Of a stretch of 64,000 nucleotides of DNA, positions 1 through 9,753 are shown in pieces. The translations under genes and the position numbers were made by a program. Each line of letters begins with the position of its first letter. Position 1 is the stretch's first letter. Under the pieces are notes generated by a model that was not told where the DNA came from, made no database searches, and worked only from the letters and a program-made list of their open reading frames with translations. Source of the stretch: Seminavis robusta (Eukaryota; Bacillariophyta; Bacillariophyceae; Naviculales; Naviculaceae); NCBI GenBank assembly GCA_903772945.1, contig CAICTM010000161.1:1-64000 (forward strand). The letters are read 5' to 3'.

Positions 1-1011
1 ATCTTGCCCAATATACCTGCATTGGTTTGAGTTTCCTCATCAGACGGATCAGCACAATGGATCAAAGAAATCTGCAACACACTGGAGTCGGCATTCACTT
101 GCCCCATCCACCGTATCCAATTGCACATTGGGAGGGGAGCATCGTTTGATGCGTTTGCACTTGTCCTCAACGTCTTCCTCATATGCTCCTTGTGTCAACA
201 GTCTCGTCCCAATAAGCTGCAATACTATCTGTGGTGGCAATCCACTTGTAAGTCACCTCTTTCATGGACTGACTTCTTCTTCTCTGTCAGTGATTGACTC
301 TATGGCCTCTATTTCTGGCTCCAAGTGCAATCATCTTCCTAAGGTCTTTCCTCATCATATTTCCTCTGCACTGCTTGGTCTCCCATCTATCTCTTGCTCT
401 CCTTTTTCCACCACCCGCCATTGTCATCATCCCCACGTCGTTGTCGTGGGAGTCAGGGTCAGTCCGTTTCTGAATCGAATGCGGGACTCGGCAAACTGTA
501 TCCTGATTCCGCTTCAAACCCCAGTCGGTTTTACGTTTTTAAGCAGTAGGCACATGAATTTGACCATACGTGCGTGTTTATTTTGTTCAACTGGAAAATG
601 ATTTGAGGGGTGGCCAAAGTTTTGCCTTGGATAAAACGCAGAATGCGGTCAGGTCAAAGGGGCATAAGGAAAAAGAATGACGATTGCGAAAATGTTTATA
701 GCTTGGTGCACAAGAATGTGCCCATTTGGCATTGTTGAAGCAGGCGCACCCACCAGAATCTTGTTCAATAATAAAGAAGGTTCTGTTCTCCATGACTTTC
801 GTTAAGCATATGCTAAACACTAGTTGTAGCCTTGCTTAATTATGACGCAATCGTACCGTACGAATCTAAGGCAACATCAAGATCATACATTTGACGCAAA
901 GCTGAGTTAATAGTAGGCACCTGCATCGGACTGTAGAGGCTCTTGCACAAGACCATCACGCACAAGCACACTGGTAAATTGGGTGGCTAAAATGCGCTTC
1001 TTAGATGACAG
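1..1011. other. intergenic, no gene recognised
   Basis: Open frames of 60-157 codons exist on both strands, but none carries a recognisable motif and they contradict one another. I see no RNA gene and no clear repeat. Confidence 0.5.
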
Positions 1012-1546
1012 CGCACGGAACAGAGGACAGTGGAGCAACAGTTTACGGCTCTTAGGGCTGATAACACTAGCTCACATGCTTGGCAACAGCAACAGTTTGA
1101 CCGGATTGTTGTGAACCAAAAAAGGTTTGGAGGCAGTATTGAGAGTGCCCTTGGTCGGCAGGACCCCGCAAGACGTGCAAGACGTAATGCCCATGCCAAA
1201 GCTGAAGCAACACAACGGCAACAAGAACGGCAACAGCAACAGCAATAGCAACCTCCTCGGTGACAGCAAGCAGCAAGGGGGCAAGAGGAAGCCAAGGAAG
1301 AAGAAGCCGCCCCACCAAATGAAGGTGTGGAGAATTCAGCAATACATGGTTGTCACCATTGACGCTGCCAATGCAAAGATCATCCAAGTGTACGGTCACG
1401 GTTCGGTGACGAATCTGATCGGCCAGATTACCAGGGACCAAAAGAATCCCACACTGCAGTATGTGGGTAGCCAAAGGTTCCGTCGTGGTGTTCTGCCTTG
1501 TCGCAATGGCCCTCTTGGCAACGATTTAGGTGGCATCTTGGCCTAG
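1012..1546 (+). pseudogene. broken GCR1-like (diatom transposon-related) protein relic
   Basis: Two adjacent pieces in different frames resemble the diatom protein family with a C-terminal GCR1-like domain, often linked to Crypton-type tyrosine-recombinase DNA transposons. The first frame (stop at 1246-1248) contains QQFDRI, then RFGGSIESALGRQDPARRARR, then a Gln-rich run. The other frame (about 1316-1504) contains KVWRIQQYM, then IIQVYGHGSVTNLIGQITRD, then LQY, which follows the family pattern of KVxW, YGxxxSVTxIIxxxRxD and a LxV ending. The central part is missing, there is no ATG-led frame through both parts, and no recombinase domain is seen, so this is a dead fragment. Family recall is from memory; the Crypton link is inference. 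Confidence 0.4.
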
Positions 1547-2332
1547 ATTTTGTCTTGGGCTTTCTTGAGTTTGAGAGATGCTCGCTGAGGCCTTAGGCGA
1601 TCTTTTGAGATGCTCGCAGAGTGCCTTAGCGATAAGAAATAAGATGGCCACTTTGTGAGTAAGACGGTGTGGACTTGTGCGTACGTAGGTCTTGGTACAT
1701 GTCCTACGGTTACACTCACTGTTACTACTATCGTCTTTTTCTCTCAAATAAACTCAAAGGAATGTCACTAGGTAACGTCCCCTTGTAGAAAGTGTGGGAA
1801 GGGATCTAAGGGTTCAGGGCGTGACGTAGGCATAGCTATATGGACTGGCAAGTACTAGGATGGGGAGGAGCCGGAGGAATAGAGGGATCGAGCTTAGCGT
1901 GTAATGATGGCAGGTTGAAGGTCTTGTGCCAAGTGCGTAGATAGATTGAGGGCGAGTGATTGGTATGCCCAGCGTGAAGGTGTATAGGGTTGGGTGTCAA
2001 TGGAGTAGTTGGTGGGAGTGATGAGGTGTGTATCGGCGGTGGGGAGGATGGCAGTTGGGGCTGAAAGGCGTAGGAGCGTTGGGAGTAGGGTGGCAATTTA
2101 TCAGACCATGGGGGTGCTGAGAGGGGGAATGGTTGGCGAGAGAAACCATAGAGGAGAGCATGGGCAAAGGGACCGAGTCCAATAAATGGGTCAACAGTGA
2201 AGGGGAGAAGGATTACACCTGCATTTTGGAGGGCTGTAAAGTAGTGAGCAGGGACAGTGCGAGATTTTGTTGTGGGCTTACTTCGGATCGACTTGAGATG
2301 GGCCTGGGAAAGGGTTTTTGGTTGATGGCTGG
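1547..2332. other. intergenic; one short imperfect direct duplication
   Basis: A roughly 27-bp imperfect direct repeat (GAGATGCTCGC, then CCTTAG and GCGAT) lies near 1573-1600 and 1608-1634, just after the relic. The remainder is G-rich on the plus strand, which creates long Pro-rich antisense frames that I do not regard as genes. Confidence 0.4.
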
Positions 2333-2393
2333 GGTACCGGTACATGTACGGGTACATGTACCAGTACACTGGTACCACTACATACATGTACCA
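2333..2393. repeat. GTAC/CATG palindromic low-complexity tract
   Basis: A run of overlapping self-complementary words (GGTACC, GTACATGTAC, ACTGGTACC, TACATGTACC). The same word family recurs between genes throughout the window. Confidence 0.75.
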
Positions 2394-3837
2394 CAATCCG
2401 TGAGGTTTCCTCACGACTTAATTTTGGGGGTTTCGAAGGGGGTAAGATGAAACATTTTTTGGCAAGGCTCTACTATGTGATATCAGTAGTAAAACCCTTT
2501 TTTGCAGACTTCATCCGGTGGCTTTTGAGCAGGATGTCATGGGCATGTTAACTCATGCACCGTTGAATTATTACCAAGGCTAGCAAGCATAGACAAATGC
2601 ACGATATTCTTAATGAGAAAAAGCTATGAGAAGAAAATGAGCCAGAGATTTATGAATTCTGCTGTGAGTTGCACGTGGAAGAAGCACAGCAATGCCACCA
2701 TGGTACGTCGTTGCTCCAGCCTGTGGTTGAACTCCTCGTCCATTTCTTTTTCACTGAACGTGGAGAGGAGATAATGCGAGTGGCTGGACAATGGACTACA
2801 CAAAGAGTATTCCTCTGCCAGCAAAGCCATATTGAATGATTCATTCAATCCAATCCTATTGAATAAACGGTTGGATCCCTCTCTATTGGACCAGCGGAGG
2901 CTGACTCGAATGATGCAATCAAATCGAATAGCTAGTTAGACTCAAGTACCGATACCGGTACGGGTACTGATACCGGTACGGGTACTGGCTACTTCTGGTA
3001 TCAAGCCTCAGTCAATTGGTTGCACCTCTGCGACCGTATCAAGCATCAGTCAATCAGAGCGTCTCCGGTGCAGAAATGAAAGCCATCCTCATTTGAAATC
3101 GACGGAGGAGGCTCTGTTACTTCACACCAGCTAGAACAAACGCTGTCGAGTCGAGTTGGTGAAAGGCAACAATCAACCAAAGGACACAGACACCTATTGG
3201 ATCCATGCCTCCTTTGAATTTCCTAGTGTTTTAGTGGTAATTCTTGTGTCGGCACCAAGTTACTATGTTGCCAATCTTCAACCAAGGCCCCCATTGAATG
3301 GGGAGTCCTTGGCCGTATGCCGTATCAGAATCTTCCTTAATTTCTATTCTCTTACTCTGATTGCCAAGGAAATACCATTGTCGAGTTCTAAATCATCCTG
3401 ATCAATCAAAATACGGTACCGGCACCCAGAGAGATCAATCCCTGGAGGCTCTGTTAACTCCCCTATCTTCAGCTTGAACAGAGGAGCCTTTCATTGTCAA
3501 GTCATGGAATGGCAATAATCATCAACCGGAGGAGGCCACATGACAACACACAAGAGAGTGGATCCTCCTATTGAATTCTTTCATTGGTTGGTGTTCCTGT
3601 GTCAATGGCACAAGTCCCCTACCAGCAACGCAGCAACCAACTACGATTGGAGAAATCATAACCAGGTAGCTAGGATATGTTTTAGTACCAACAAATAGAC
3701 CATACTAGTACCCATTTCATTAGGAGAGACCACACCGATCAATTCACCGTGGAAAACAATGTTGAGTCTGTCACGGAAACATTATCGCCACTTTGACTGT
3801 CCATGGTAGGGAGAACTCATCGTCCGCGGTGCAAATT
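2394..3837. other. intergenic, no gene recognised
   Basis: Apart from the 18-bp tandem repeat at 2951-2986 I see no coding signal. Short frames on both strands lack motifs. Confidence 0.45.
2951..2986. repeat. 18-bp tandem repeat, two identical copies
   Basis: Unit GATACCGGTACGGGTACT occurs at 2951-2968 and 2969-2986 without a mismatch. It is made of GTAC/CCGG palindromic words. Confidence 0.9.
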
Positions 3838-4215
3838 GTATACTGCTTCCGAGGAATTGCTTGTCAAAATCCACCAAAGTCTCTTTTCCAACCAATTTTA
3901 GTGTACAGTGTGAACCGTTGCCGTTCCAGACGGCAGAGACTGTACGCTGACTGGTGGGTTAAAGTGTTGTAATGGGCTTTTGGGAGACTCAACACTATTG
4001 AGTTTTCCGTGGTCGTGGGAGTATCCATAGCGGTTGGATTGGTAATGATAGTGGTACTGTAGCTGGCAATGACAGCAGTTGTTGAGTGCATTTCCTTTAG
4101 CTGATGGATTTGATTCCAACTTTGCCGTAGTTATCCACAAACACCACCAATGTCTCCTTCCCACACACTTTTACTGCACAGTTTGAACAACTCTGTCCAG
4201 CCCAGATGGCATCGA
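3838..4215 (-). pseudogene. possible decayed coding relic with a two-copy motif
   Basis: On the minus strand two segments about 260 bp apart translate to similar peptides. The upstream one reads CAVKVCGKETLVVFVDN and the downstream one CTLKLVGKETLVDFDKQ; both are preceded by a W-x-G segment. They share C-x-(L/V)-K-(L/V)-x-G-K-E-T-L-V-x-F, more than neighbouring noncoding DNA should share. The interval between them has stops in all frames and there is no intact gene. I do not recognise the family. It could be a degenerate tandem duplication within an old gene, or chance similarity in a duplicated noncoding block. Confidence 0.25.
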
Positions 4216-4803
4216 CGCTATCCATACCAACAGGCCACAGGAGGACTGGGTTCATGTGAGTTTTTTCGTGAAAGAAAGTCTGACTGCATGCAGTGTTTGC
4301 TTCTTGGATGACTATGCATTGTCATGGCTGTTGTGAATGAGTGGAAGAAGTACTTTTTGCGCGGGCTTCTTTCTGGTGTGAGTAGACAGCTCATGATGGC
4401 TGGATTGTACTAGCTAGTACTCTTCCAACTGGAGTAACCTTGTGCTCTTGCAATAGTCTACCTTCCTTTCAGTGCTTTGGTGCTACATGTAGCTACTAGT
4501 ACTGCCAACTTCGAGTACAACGACAGCACTGGCAGGGCGGGAATTTCAAATGAAGAATAAGGTATTTTACAGTGCTTTTTGCTGCTGCTGCGCCAGTGAC
4601 TGGACCAGTCCCATGAAAGAATTTCATGGAGCCTCACGCTCTTTCCCACCATCAACGTGCGGCATGCCCATGAGGCCTTTAGGCAATACCGCGCTAGTCA
4701 TTATTAATAGCCTTCTCCTTAAAAAAAATGGTGACATGGAAGAGACAAAAAAATGATGAGGCGATCTTGTTCTGCTAGCTCTAGCTAGCTGGAGTAGAGT
4801 ACT
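4216..4803. other. intergenic, CTAG/GTAC-rich
   Basis: No gene recognised. Contains CTAG- and GTAC-rich words, for example near 4410-4420, 4485-4505 and 4775-4800. Confidence 0.45.
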
Positions 4804-5936
4804 AAGAACAAGCAGCCGGAGGCTGATTCCCTCAACTATCAAAAAGAGATTTGACTCTTAAAATGTCTTTGGCCAAATCCTTTACCGTGTTCAACTGGAC
4901 ACACTAGCAAGTCTCGATAGCCAGCCAGTATCTACCCATGTGTCCAAAATACTGTGTCCAACAGAACACACAATAACAATCCCTATCCTTAACAAGGAAA
5001 GTGGCCCCTATGTCCTTGGCCAAACCTACACCGTGTTTTTCTGGACACACTAGCAAGTCTGCATAGCCAGCCAGTACTGGTGCCCACTTGCACAAACTAC
5101 TGTGTCCAACAGAACACACAATATTAATCCCTTTCCTTAACGAAGCAAGTGTCCCTTATGTGACGAAAACAGCTGCAACAAACACCCACCCACACACACC
5201 CACCCCTACCAAGAACAAGCAGCCGGAGGCTGATGCCCTCAACTGTCAAAAAGAGATTTGATTGGTCAAATCATTTACCGTGTTCAACTGGACACACTAT
5301 TTATAGCAAGTCTCCATAGCCAGCCAGAACGGGCACAGTGGTATCGGTACCCATGGGTCCAGAGTACTGTGTCCAACAGAACACACAATATAAATCCCTA
5401 TCCTTAACAAGGAAAATATCCCTTATGTCTGTTGAAGCTCGGGAGTCGAACCCTCAGACCATGTCAGCTACCAAGTGTGAATTTTACCCTTCTAACACCC
5501 TCCCAGAATTCTCAGCTTGGGAGCGGCTGTTATCCTATGCACTCATACCATGGAGCTACACTTCACTAGTGGACCCTCCCATGTTCTCTTATCTGTCTCA
5601 TCAGAGCTGGACCACACTCTGCCTGTTGACCACTCATCACACTCCTCAGCAGCAGCTGCACATGACGTCTCCAGGGTCATCCGGATAATGTTACCATGTT
5701 GAAAAGTAACATGCTCGGGAGTCGAACCCTCAGACCATGTCAGCTACCAAGTGTGAATTTTACCCTTCTAACATATGTCTTTGGCAAAACCTCACCGTGT
5801 TTATCTGGACACACTAGCGAGTCTGCATAGCCAGCCAGTACTGGTACCCATGCGTAGAAACTACTGTGTCCAACAGAACACACAAGATTAATCCCTATCC
5901 TTAACGAGCGACGAAAACAGCTGCAACAAACACACA
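4804..5936. repeat. higher-order tandem repeat (two ~410-bp blocks of ~150-bp subunits)
   Basis: Two blocks start with the same words (AAGAACAAGCAGCCGGAGG) at 4804 and 5211. Each then holds two subunits of about 150 bp containing GGACACAC, then TAGCCAGCCAG, then CTGTGTCCAACAGAACACAC, then CCTTAACRA (4863-5010 and 5011-5160 in block one; about 5263-5429 and 5774-5907 in block two). Each block closes with GACGAAAACAGCTGCAACAAACAC and a CA/CACC-rich tail. Block two is longer because a 344-bp element sits precisely at its subunit junction. No coding potential is evident. Confidence 0.85.
5430..5773. mobile_element. TRIM-like small LTR-bounded element
   Basis: A 344-bp insertion bounded by two direct repeats (5430-5497 and 5697-5773) that begin TGTTGA and end CTTCTAACA, the TG...CA ends typical of LTRs. 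The repeats are identical by eye over their last 61 bp, suggesting a young insertion. The flanks show a 6-bp target-site duplication, TATGTC, at 5424-5429 and 5774-5779, and the empty site is visible at the equivalent subunit junction near 5006-5019. It has no coding capacity, which fits a terminal-repeat retrotransposon in miniature. Read on the minus strand, each terminal repeat contains GGTTCGACTCC, a match to the tRNA B-box. A rearrangement of tandem repeats is the alternative explanation. Confidence 0.55.
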
Positions 5937-6012
5937 CACAAACACACACACACACACACACACACAAGCACAACACACAAACACACACACACACACACAC
6001 ACATACACATAC
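5929..6012. repeat. (CA)n microsatellite
   Basis: Interrupted CA dinucleotide tract ending in (ACATAC)n. It is the tail of the second higher-order repeat block. Confidence 0.95.
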
Positions 6013-6022
6013 ACATACAGCG

Positions 6023-6094
6023 ATAAAAGTGTGAAAGACCCTCAGTCCGTTGAGGGCAATAAAAGTGTGAAAGACCCTCAGTCGGTTGAGGGCA
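6023..6094. repeat. 36-bp tandem duplication with internal hairpin
   Basis: Two 36-bp units (6023-6058 and 6059-6094) differ at one position by eye. Each contains CCCTCA and TGAGGG arms around a short loop. It lies about 95 bp upstream of the start codon of the dehydrogenase at 6188, so it falls in its promoter or 5' leader. Confidence 0.85.
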
Positions 6095-6187
6095 ATAGTA
6101 GTCTTGGGTTCCTCTGTCATTCGATCATCAGCCCTTCTTTTGTCTCATCACAAGTTCTTCTTGCCATTTAGAAGTAACTTGCTAACC

Positions 6188-7222
6188 ATGACAGACAATG
6201 GTCAAGCCGCTGCCATTGGAATTGGCGTGGCTACCTTGGTGGTAGGAACTGCCGCCTACGTGTTTGCGAAGCGACCAGAAACCCCCGATAACAACAATAT
6301 TCGAGATTTGGAGGGTAAGACCGTCTGTATCACTGGCGGCAACGTGGGGATTGGACGTGCCACTGCCGAGGCTTTGAGCAAGAGAGGCGCTTCCAAGATT
6401 CTGATTGGATGTCGCAATGTGGCTTCGGCACGAGATGGAATTTGCCAAGACATTGATCGTTGCGATGCCTTTGCCTTGGACTTGAGCGATCCATTATCCA
6501 TCAATTCCTTTGCCGAGAGTATAGCAAATCATACATCACGCTCTGGGTTGCACATGTTGATCAATAATGCCGGTGCTATGATTGCCGAACACGATAAGCA
6601 AACCACTGACGGGTGGGATCGTTCTATCGCCGTCAACCATTTGGGATGGGTAGCGTTGACGCAAAAATTGCTACCCTTGCTGGAAAAGACGGCAGAAAAC
6701 GCAACAAATAACCAAACTGTTCGGATTATCAATGTCGGATCCAAATTGGAACGACGTGCCGTCCTACCTCAAGACAAAAACTCGGCACCTGCGTGGGATG
6801 AATGGATGCAGTCGTCGCCCGTCCCCTACAAGGTATTTCCAGCATATGCCAAGGCCAAGTTTGCCATGACTAGCATGACATTTCTATGGGCAAAGCAATT
6901 CGAAGAACAACCCGACAATCGAATCAAAATGATCATGGTATCACCGGGCGTGGTCCACACATCTCTCTCCCGGTTCATGCCACTGTGGCAACGGATTCTA
7001 TCGTGGCCCATTCGACGGTTCGTCATGAGGACTCCACAAAAGGGTGCCGAAACAGTTATTTATGCAGCAACATCTCCTGATGCCGTTTCGGGGGCGTACT
7101 ATTCCGACTGTGCGGACATTCGCAACAAGGAATTGTGCTCGGAAGCGTCCATGTCACCGGAGATTGGTCAACAAATTTGGGAGGCCACGATGCGGGCACT
7201 AGACAAGCGAAAGCAGGATTAG
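6188..7222 (+). CDS. membrane-anchored short-chain dehydrogenase/reductase
   Basis: A 344-residue NAD(P)-dependent oxidoreductase of the classical SDR family, closest in style to retinol dehydrogenase/WWOX-like enzymes; the substrate cannot be told. A hydrophobic N-terminal segment (about residues 6-26) likely anchors it in a membrane. The Rossmann cofactor motif TGGNVGIG is at 49-56, NNAG at 126-129, the catalytic Ser of VGS at 185, and Tyr220 and Lys224 in YAKAK. The ATG at 6188 has a good context (ACC before it); the frame stays open upstream to a TTG at 6086 but with no ATG there. The gene is single-exon, and its leader holds the 36-bp tandem duplication. Family assignment is firm, function is not. 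Confidence 0.88.
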   Translation: MTDNGQAAAIGIGVATLVVGTAAYVFAKRPETPDNNNIRDLEGKTVCITGGNVGIGRATAEALSKRGASKILIGCRNVASARDGICQDIDRCDAFALDLSDPLSINSFAESIANHTSRSGLHMLINNAGAMIAEHDKQTTDGWDRSIAVNHLGWVALTQKLLPLLEKTAENATNNQTVRIINVGSKLERRAVLPQDKNSAPAWDEWMQSSPVPYKVFPAYAKAKFAMTSMTFLWAKQFEEQPDNRIKMIMVSPGVVHTSLSRFMPLWQRILSWPIRRFVMRTPQKGAETVIYAATSPDAVSGAYYSDCADIRNKELCSEASMSPEIGQQIWEATMRALDKRKQD

Positions 7223-7878
7223 TAACCATAATCGTAACCTAGCTAGAGTTAGATTTTTCTTCCTTTACCCAGCAGAGTGTGTAGTTTTATGCACAGATCA
7301 CATTCGTTCAACTAAAAAAACTCTCGATAGCATCCATTCTCTGCGGGGCTCGCTGACACCTGAGATTAGATTCTTGAGCTTGACTAGTGTCACTCAGGTA
7401 GCCAGCCATAAGACCCACAGTTCTTGCACACCTCCACTTCATATTATCTTTATCCAGGCGTGGAACGAGAGCCAAAAAGTGATCAGGAAATGAGATTTTC
7501 TGTGGTTTTCTTTTGGGTGGATTACATGTAGTTTGAGCCCGATAAAGTCATCAAGTTTTAAACCAGGAGTTCCACCACAATGCAATCCATCTTTCACAAT
7601 CAGATCCAAAACACCATTCATCCGAGTTCCCGAGGGGCCGACAAGCCAATGTCTGAACCCATGCATTGACAAGCTTCAAGAACGAAGAGTCGAGTCCAGC
7701 GGTGGCCAAAGTGCTGGGCCGCTTGAGAACGGTCTAATTCCCCCTCAAATGGCCTTGATGGCTTACTCAGGATCCAAGGCGACACGAAAGATCTGACCTC
7801 GATGCCAATTATCACTAACTAGACTAGCTAGAGTCTAGTACTTGCTCACCAATCCCAAGAATAAAGAAGGAAAGGACC
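7223..7878. other. intergenic, no gene recognised
   Basis: Short frames on both strands have no motif. A CTAG-rich tract (ACTAGACTAGCTAGAGTCTAGT) lies about 40-60 bp upstream of the next start codon. Confidence 0.45.
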
Positions 7879-9624
7879 ATGAGCGCTTCTTCCAAGAAAC
7901 GAGATATCAAGATCCGACGATCTTGGGAGATCAATGGCGATATTGAATCGGACAAAGACTACTGGATAACTAGAGCTGGGCAGAGATCTCATTTGTATGC
8001 TGCAGGCTTTCAGCAAGAGGATTTTCAAAAGCCGACCGTGACGGTCTCGGCGCCCTATATGAGCTACATAATGTGCAACCAAAGATGCGATACGCTTCTG
8101 AAGGCGGCTGGCACTGCTATTGAAGAGTTGGGCGGAAAAGCCTTTATGAACATGACACCTGTTGTTTCGGATGGCCAAACGATTGGCTCTGCAGGAATGC
8201 GGTACAGTTTGGTTTCTCGTGAGCTCATTGCGGACTCCATTGAGCTCATGACAGATGCTTATAGGACGGATGCAGTCATGACCTTTGGGGGTTGCGACAA
8301 GACAAACCCTGCAGCCCTCATGCCTCTGGCTAGAACCAATTGCATTGGCATTACCTTGTATCCAGGAACTGCTGCTGCTGGGAAGCACCCAAGGACGGGT
8401 GAAATGCTTTCACAGCATAGTCCCTACGAGGCAAGCGGAGCTTACAGTGCTGGTCTCCTTGACATAGAAGAACTGTCCCAAATCGAGAAACACACGTGCC
8501 CTGGATCAGGTACCTGTTCAGGCATGTTCACAGCCAACACTATGTCTACCTGCATAGAAGCCTTGGGCATGACAGTCCCAAATTCATCCACAGCTCCAGC
8601 GCTCAATGCCAACGGAGAAATTCATGAACAAGTCCTGGAGAATTGTATTCAATCCGCGACCTGTCTATTTGAGATGATGGAGAAGAATGTTCGAGTGAGA
8701 GACATCTTGACGAAAGAGGCCTTCGAAAACTCCATTACTGTCATGATGGCCCTAGGAGGATCCACCAACGGTGTACTACATCTTCTGGCTTTGGCAAAAG
8801 AAGCTGAAGTGGAGCTTTCCATTGAGGAGTTCAATGTGATTGCAGACAAGACGCCACTTTTGGCCAACTTAACGCCGGAAGGAAAATACAATGTAGTCGA
8901 CCTTCACGCCATCGGAGGCCTGCCTTTGGTCATGAAGCACTTGCTGGATCATGGATTGTTGCACGGTGATTGCTTGACCGTGACAGGCAAGACTGTGGCA
9001 GAGAACTTGAAAGATGTTCCCTCCCTGCCTGAAGATCAAGACATTATCAAACCATTGACAAATCCGATTGCCCCTCCCGGCCGCCACATTCTTATCTTGA
9101 CTGGCTCCCTTGCCCCTGGTGGGGCTGTCATCAAGACGTCCGGCAAGGATTTTCCTCGTTGGGAAGGCCCCGTAGTTGTTTGTGACTCTGAGCAAGCTGG
9201 GCTGGATACAATCCTGCAAGGGAAACTTCAGCGAGGACAAGCCCTGGTCATTCGCAATGAAGGACCGAAAGGAGCACCTGGTATGCCTGAATTGTTAGGC
9301 TGTTCCGCGGCGTTGGTAGGACGAGGCTTGGGACCACACTGTCCTCTTATTACCGATGCGCGCTTTTCTGGTGCAACGCGTGGGATAATGATCGGTCATG
9401 TTGTCCCTGAATCGGTCCATTTGGGACCACTTGCACTCCTACGCACAGGCGACACAATTGTGATTGACGTTGGTAGACGTGCATTAGATTGGAAGGTATC
9501 TGAAGAGGAGAAACAGGAACGTTCGAAGGATTGGAGGCCGCCGCCATCGCGAGTAACAACCGGGATCTTGAGAAAGTATGCTGCTCTTGTCGGCGATGCA
9601 TCCCATGGAGCAATATGCAACTAG
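7879..9624 (+). CDS. IlvD/Edd-family dehydratase
   Basis: A 581-residue protein of the dihydroxy-acid/6-phosphogluconate/sugar-acid dehydratase family, which removes water using an Fe-S cluster. Cluster Cys candidates are C66 (MCN), C139 (CDK) and C213 (GTCSGMFTANTM). Also visible are the VSDG and GMRYSL-SRE motifs and the C-terminal TDARFSGATRG with the likely catalytic Ser497. Against typical IlvD the CDKxxPGMLMAA segment reads CDKTNPAALMPLA and the CNxH segment reads MCNQRC, so the substrate may differ from branched-chain amino acid precursors. There is no signal or transit peptide at the N-terminus (MSASSKKRD), unlike a plastid IlvD. The ATG at 7879 sits in ACCATGA. Single exon. Confidence 0.85.
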   Translation: MSASSKKRDIKIRRSWEINGDIESDKDYWITRAGQRSHLYAAGFQQEDFQKPTVTVSAPYMSYIMCNQRCDTLLKAAGTAIEELGGKAFMNMTPVVSDGQTIGSAGMRYSLVSRELIADSIELMTDAYRTDAVMTFGGCDKTNPAALMPLARTNCIGITLYPGTAAAGKHPRTGEMLSQHSPYEASGAYSAGLLDIEELSQIEKHTCPGSGTCSGMFTANTMSTCIEALGMTVPNSSTAPALNANGEIHEQVLENCIQSATCLFEMMEKNVRVRDILTKEAFENSITVMMALGGSTNGVLHLLALAKEAEVELSIEEFNVIADKTPLLANLTPEGKYNVVDLHAIGGLPLVMKHLLDHGLLHGDCLTVTGKTVAENLKDVPSLPEDQDIIKPLTNPIAPPGRHILILTGSLAPGGAVIKTSGKDFPRWEGPVVVCDSEQAGLDTILQGKLQRGQALVIRNEGPKGAPGMPELLGCSAALVGRGLGPHCPLITDARFSGATRGIMIGHVVPESVHLGPLALLRTGDTIVIDVGRRALDWKVSEEEKQERSKDWRPPPSRVTTGILRKYAALVGDASHGAICN

Positions 9625-9753
9625 ATACTCCCCCATTTTTCTATGTTCTATTACCTTTCGTGTACATTATAGCCAGTTGGGTAGAATCATCAATCCTCTG
9701 CTGGCTGTTTTCTAATTGGTTTCATATTTATTTAGTTGGCCTTGGCTGGCTAG

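Noticed and set aside
128-601. 157-codon plus-strand frame
   Set aside because: No motif, contradicted by equally long frames on the other strand, no splice-supported extension.
1836-2414. 192-codon Pro-rich minus-strand frame
   Set aside because: Composition follows a G-rich plus strand, no motif or domain, and the first residues come from the GTAC/CATG repeat tract.
5437-5490. tRNA gene suggested by GGTTCGACTCC on the minus strand
   Set aside because: The A-box-like word is far too close to the B-box and there is no acceptor stem or anticodon arm; it belongs to the terminal repeat of a small element and occurs again at 5713-5770.
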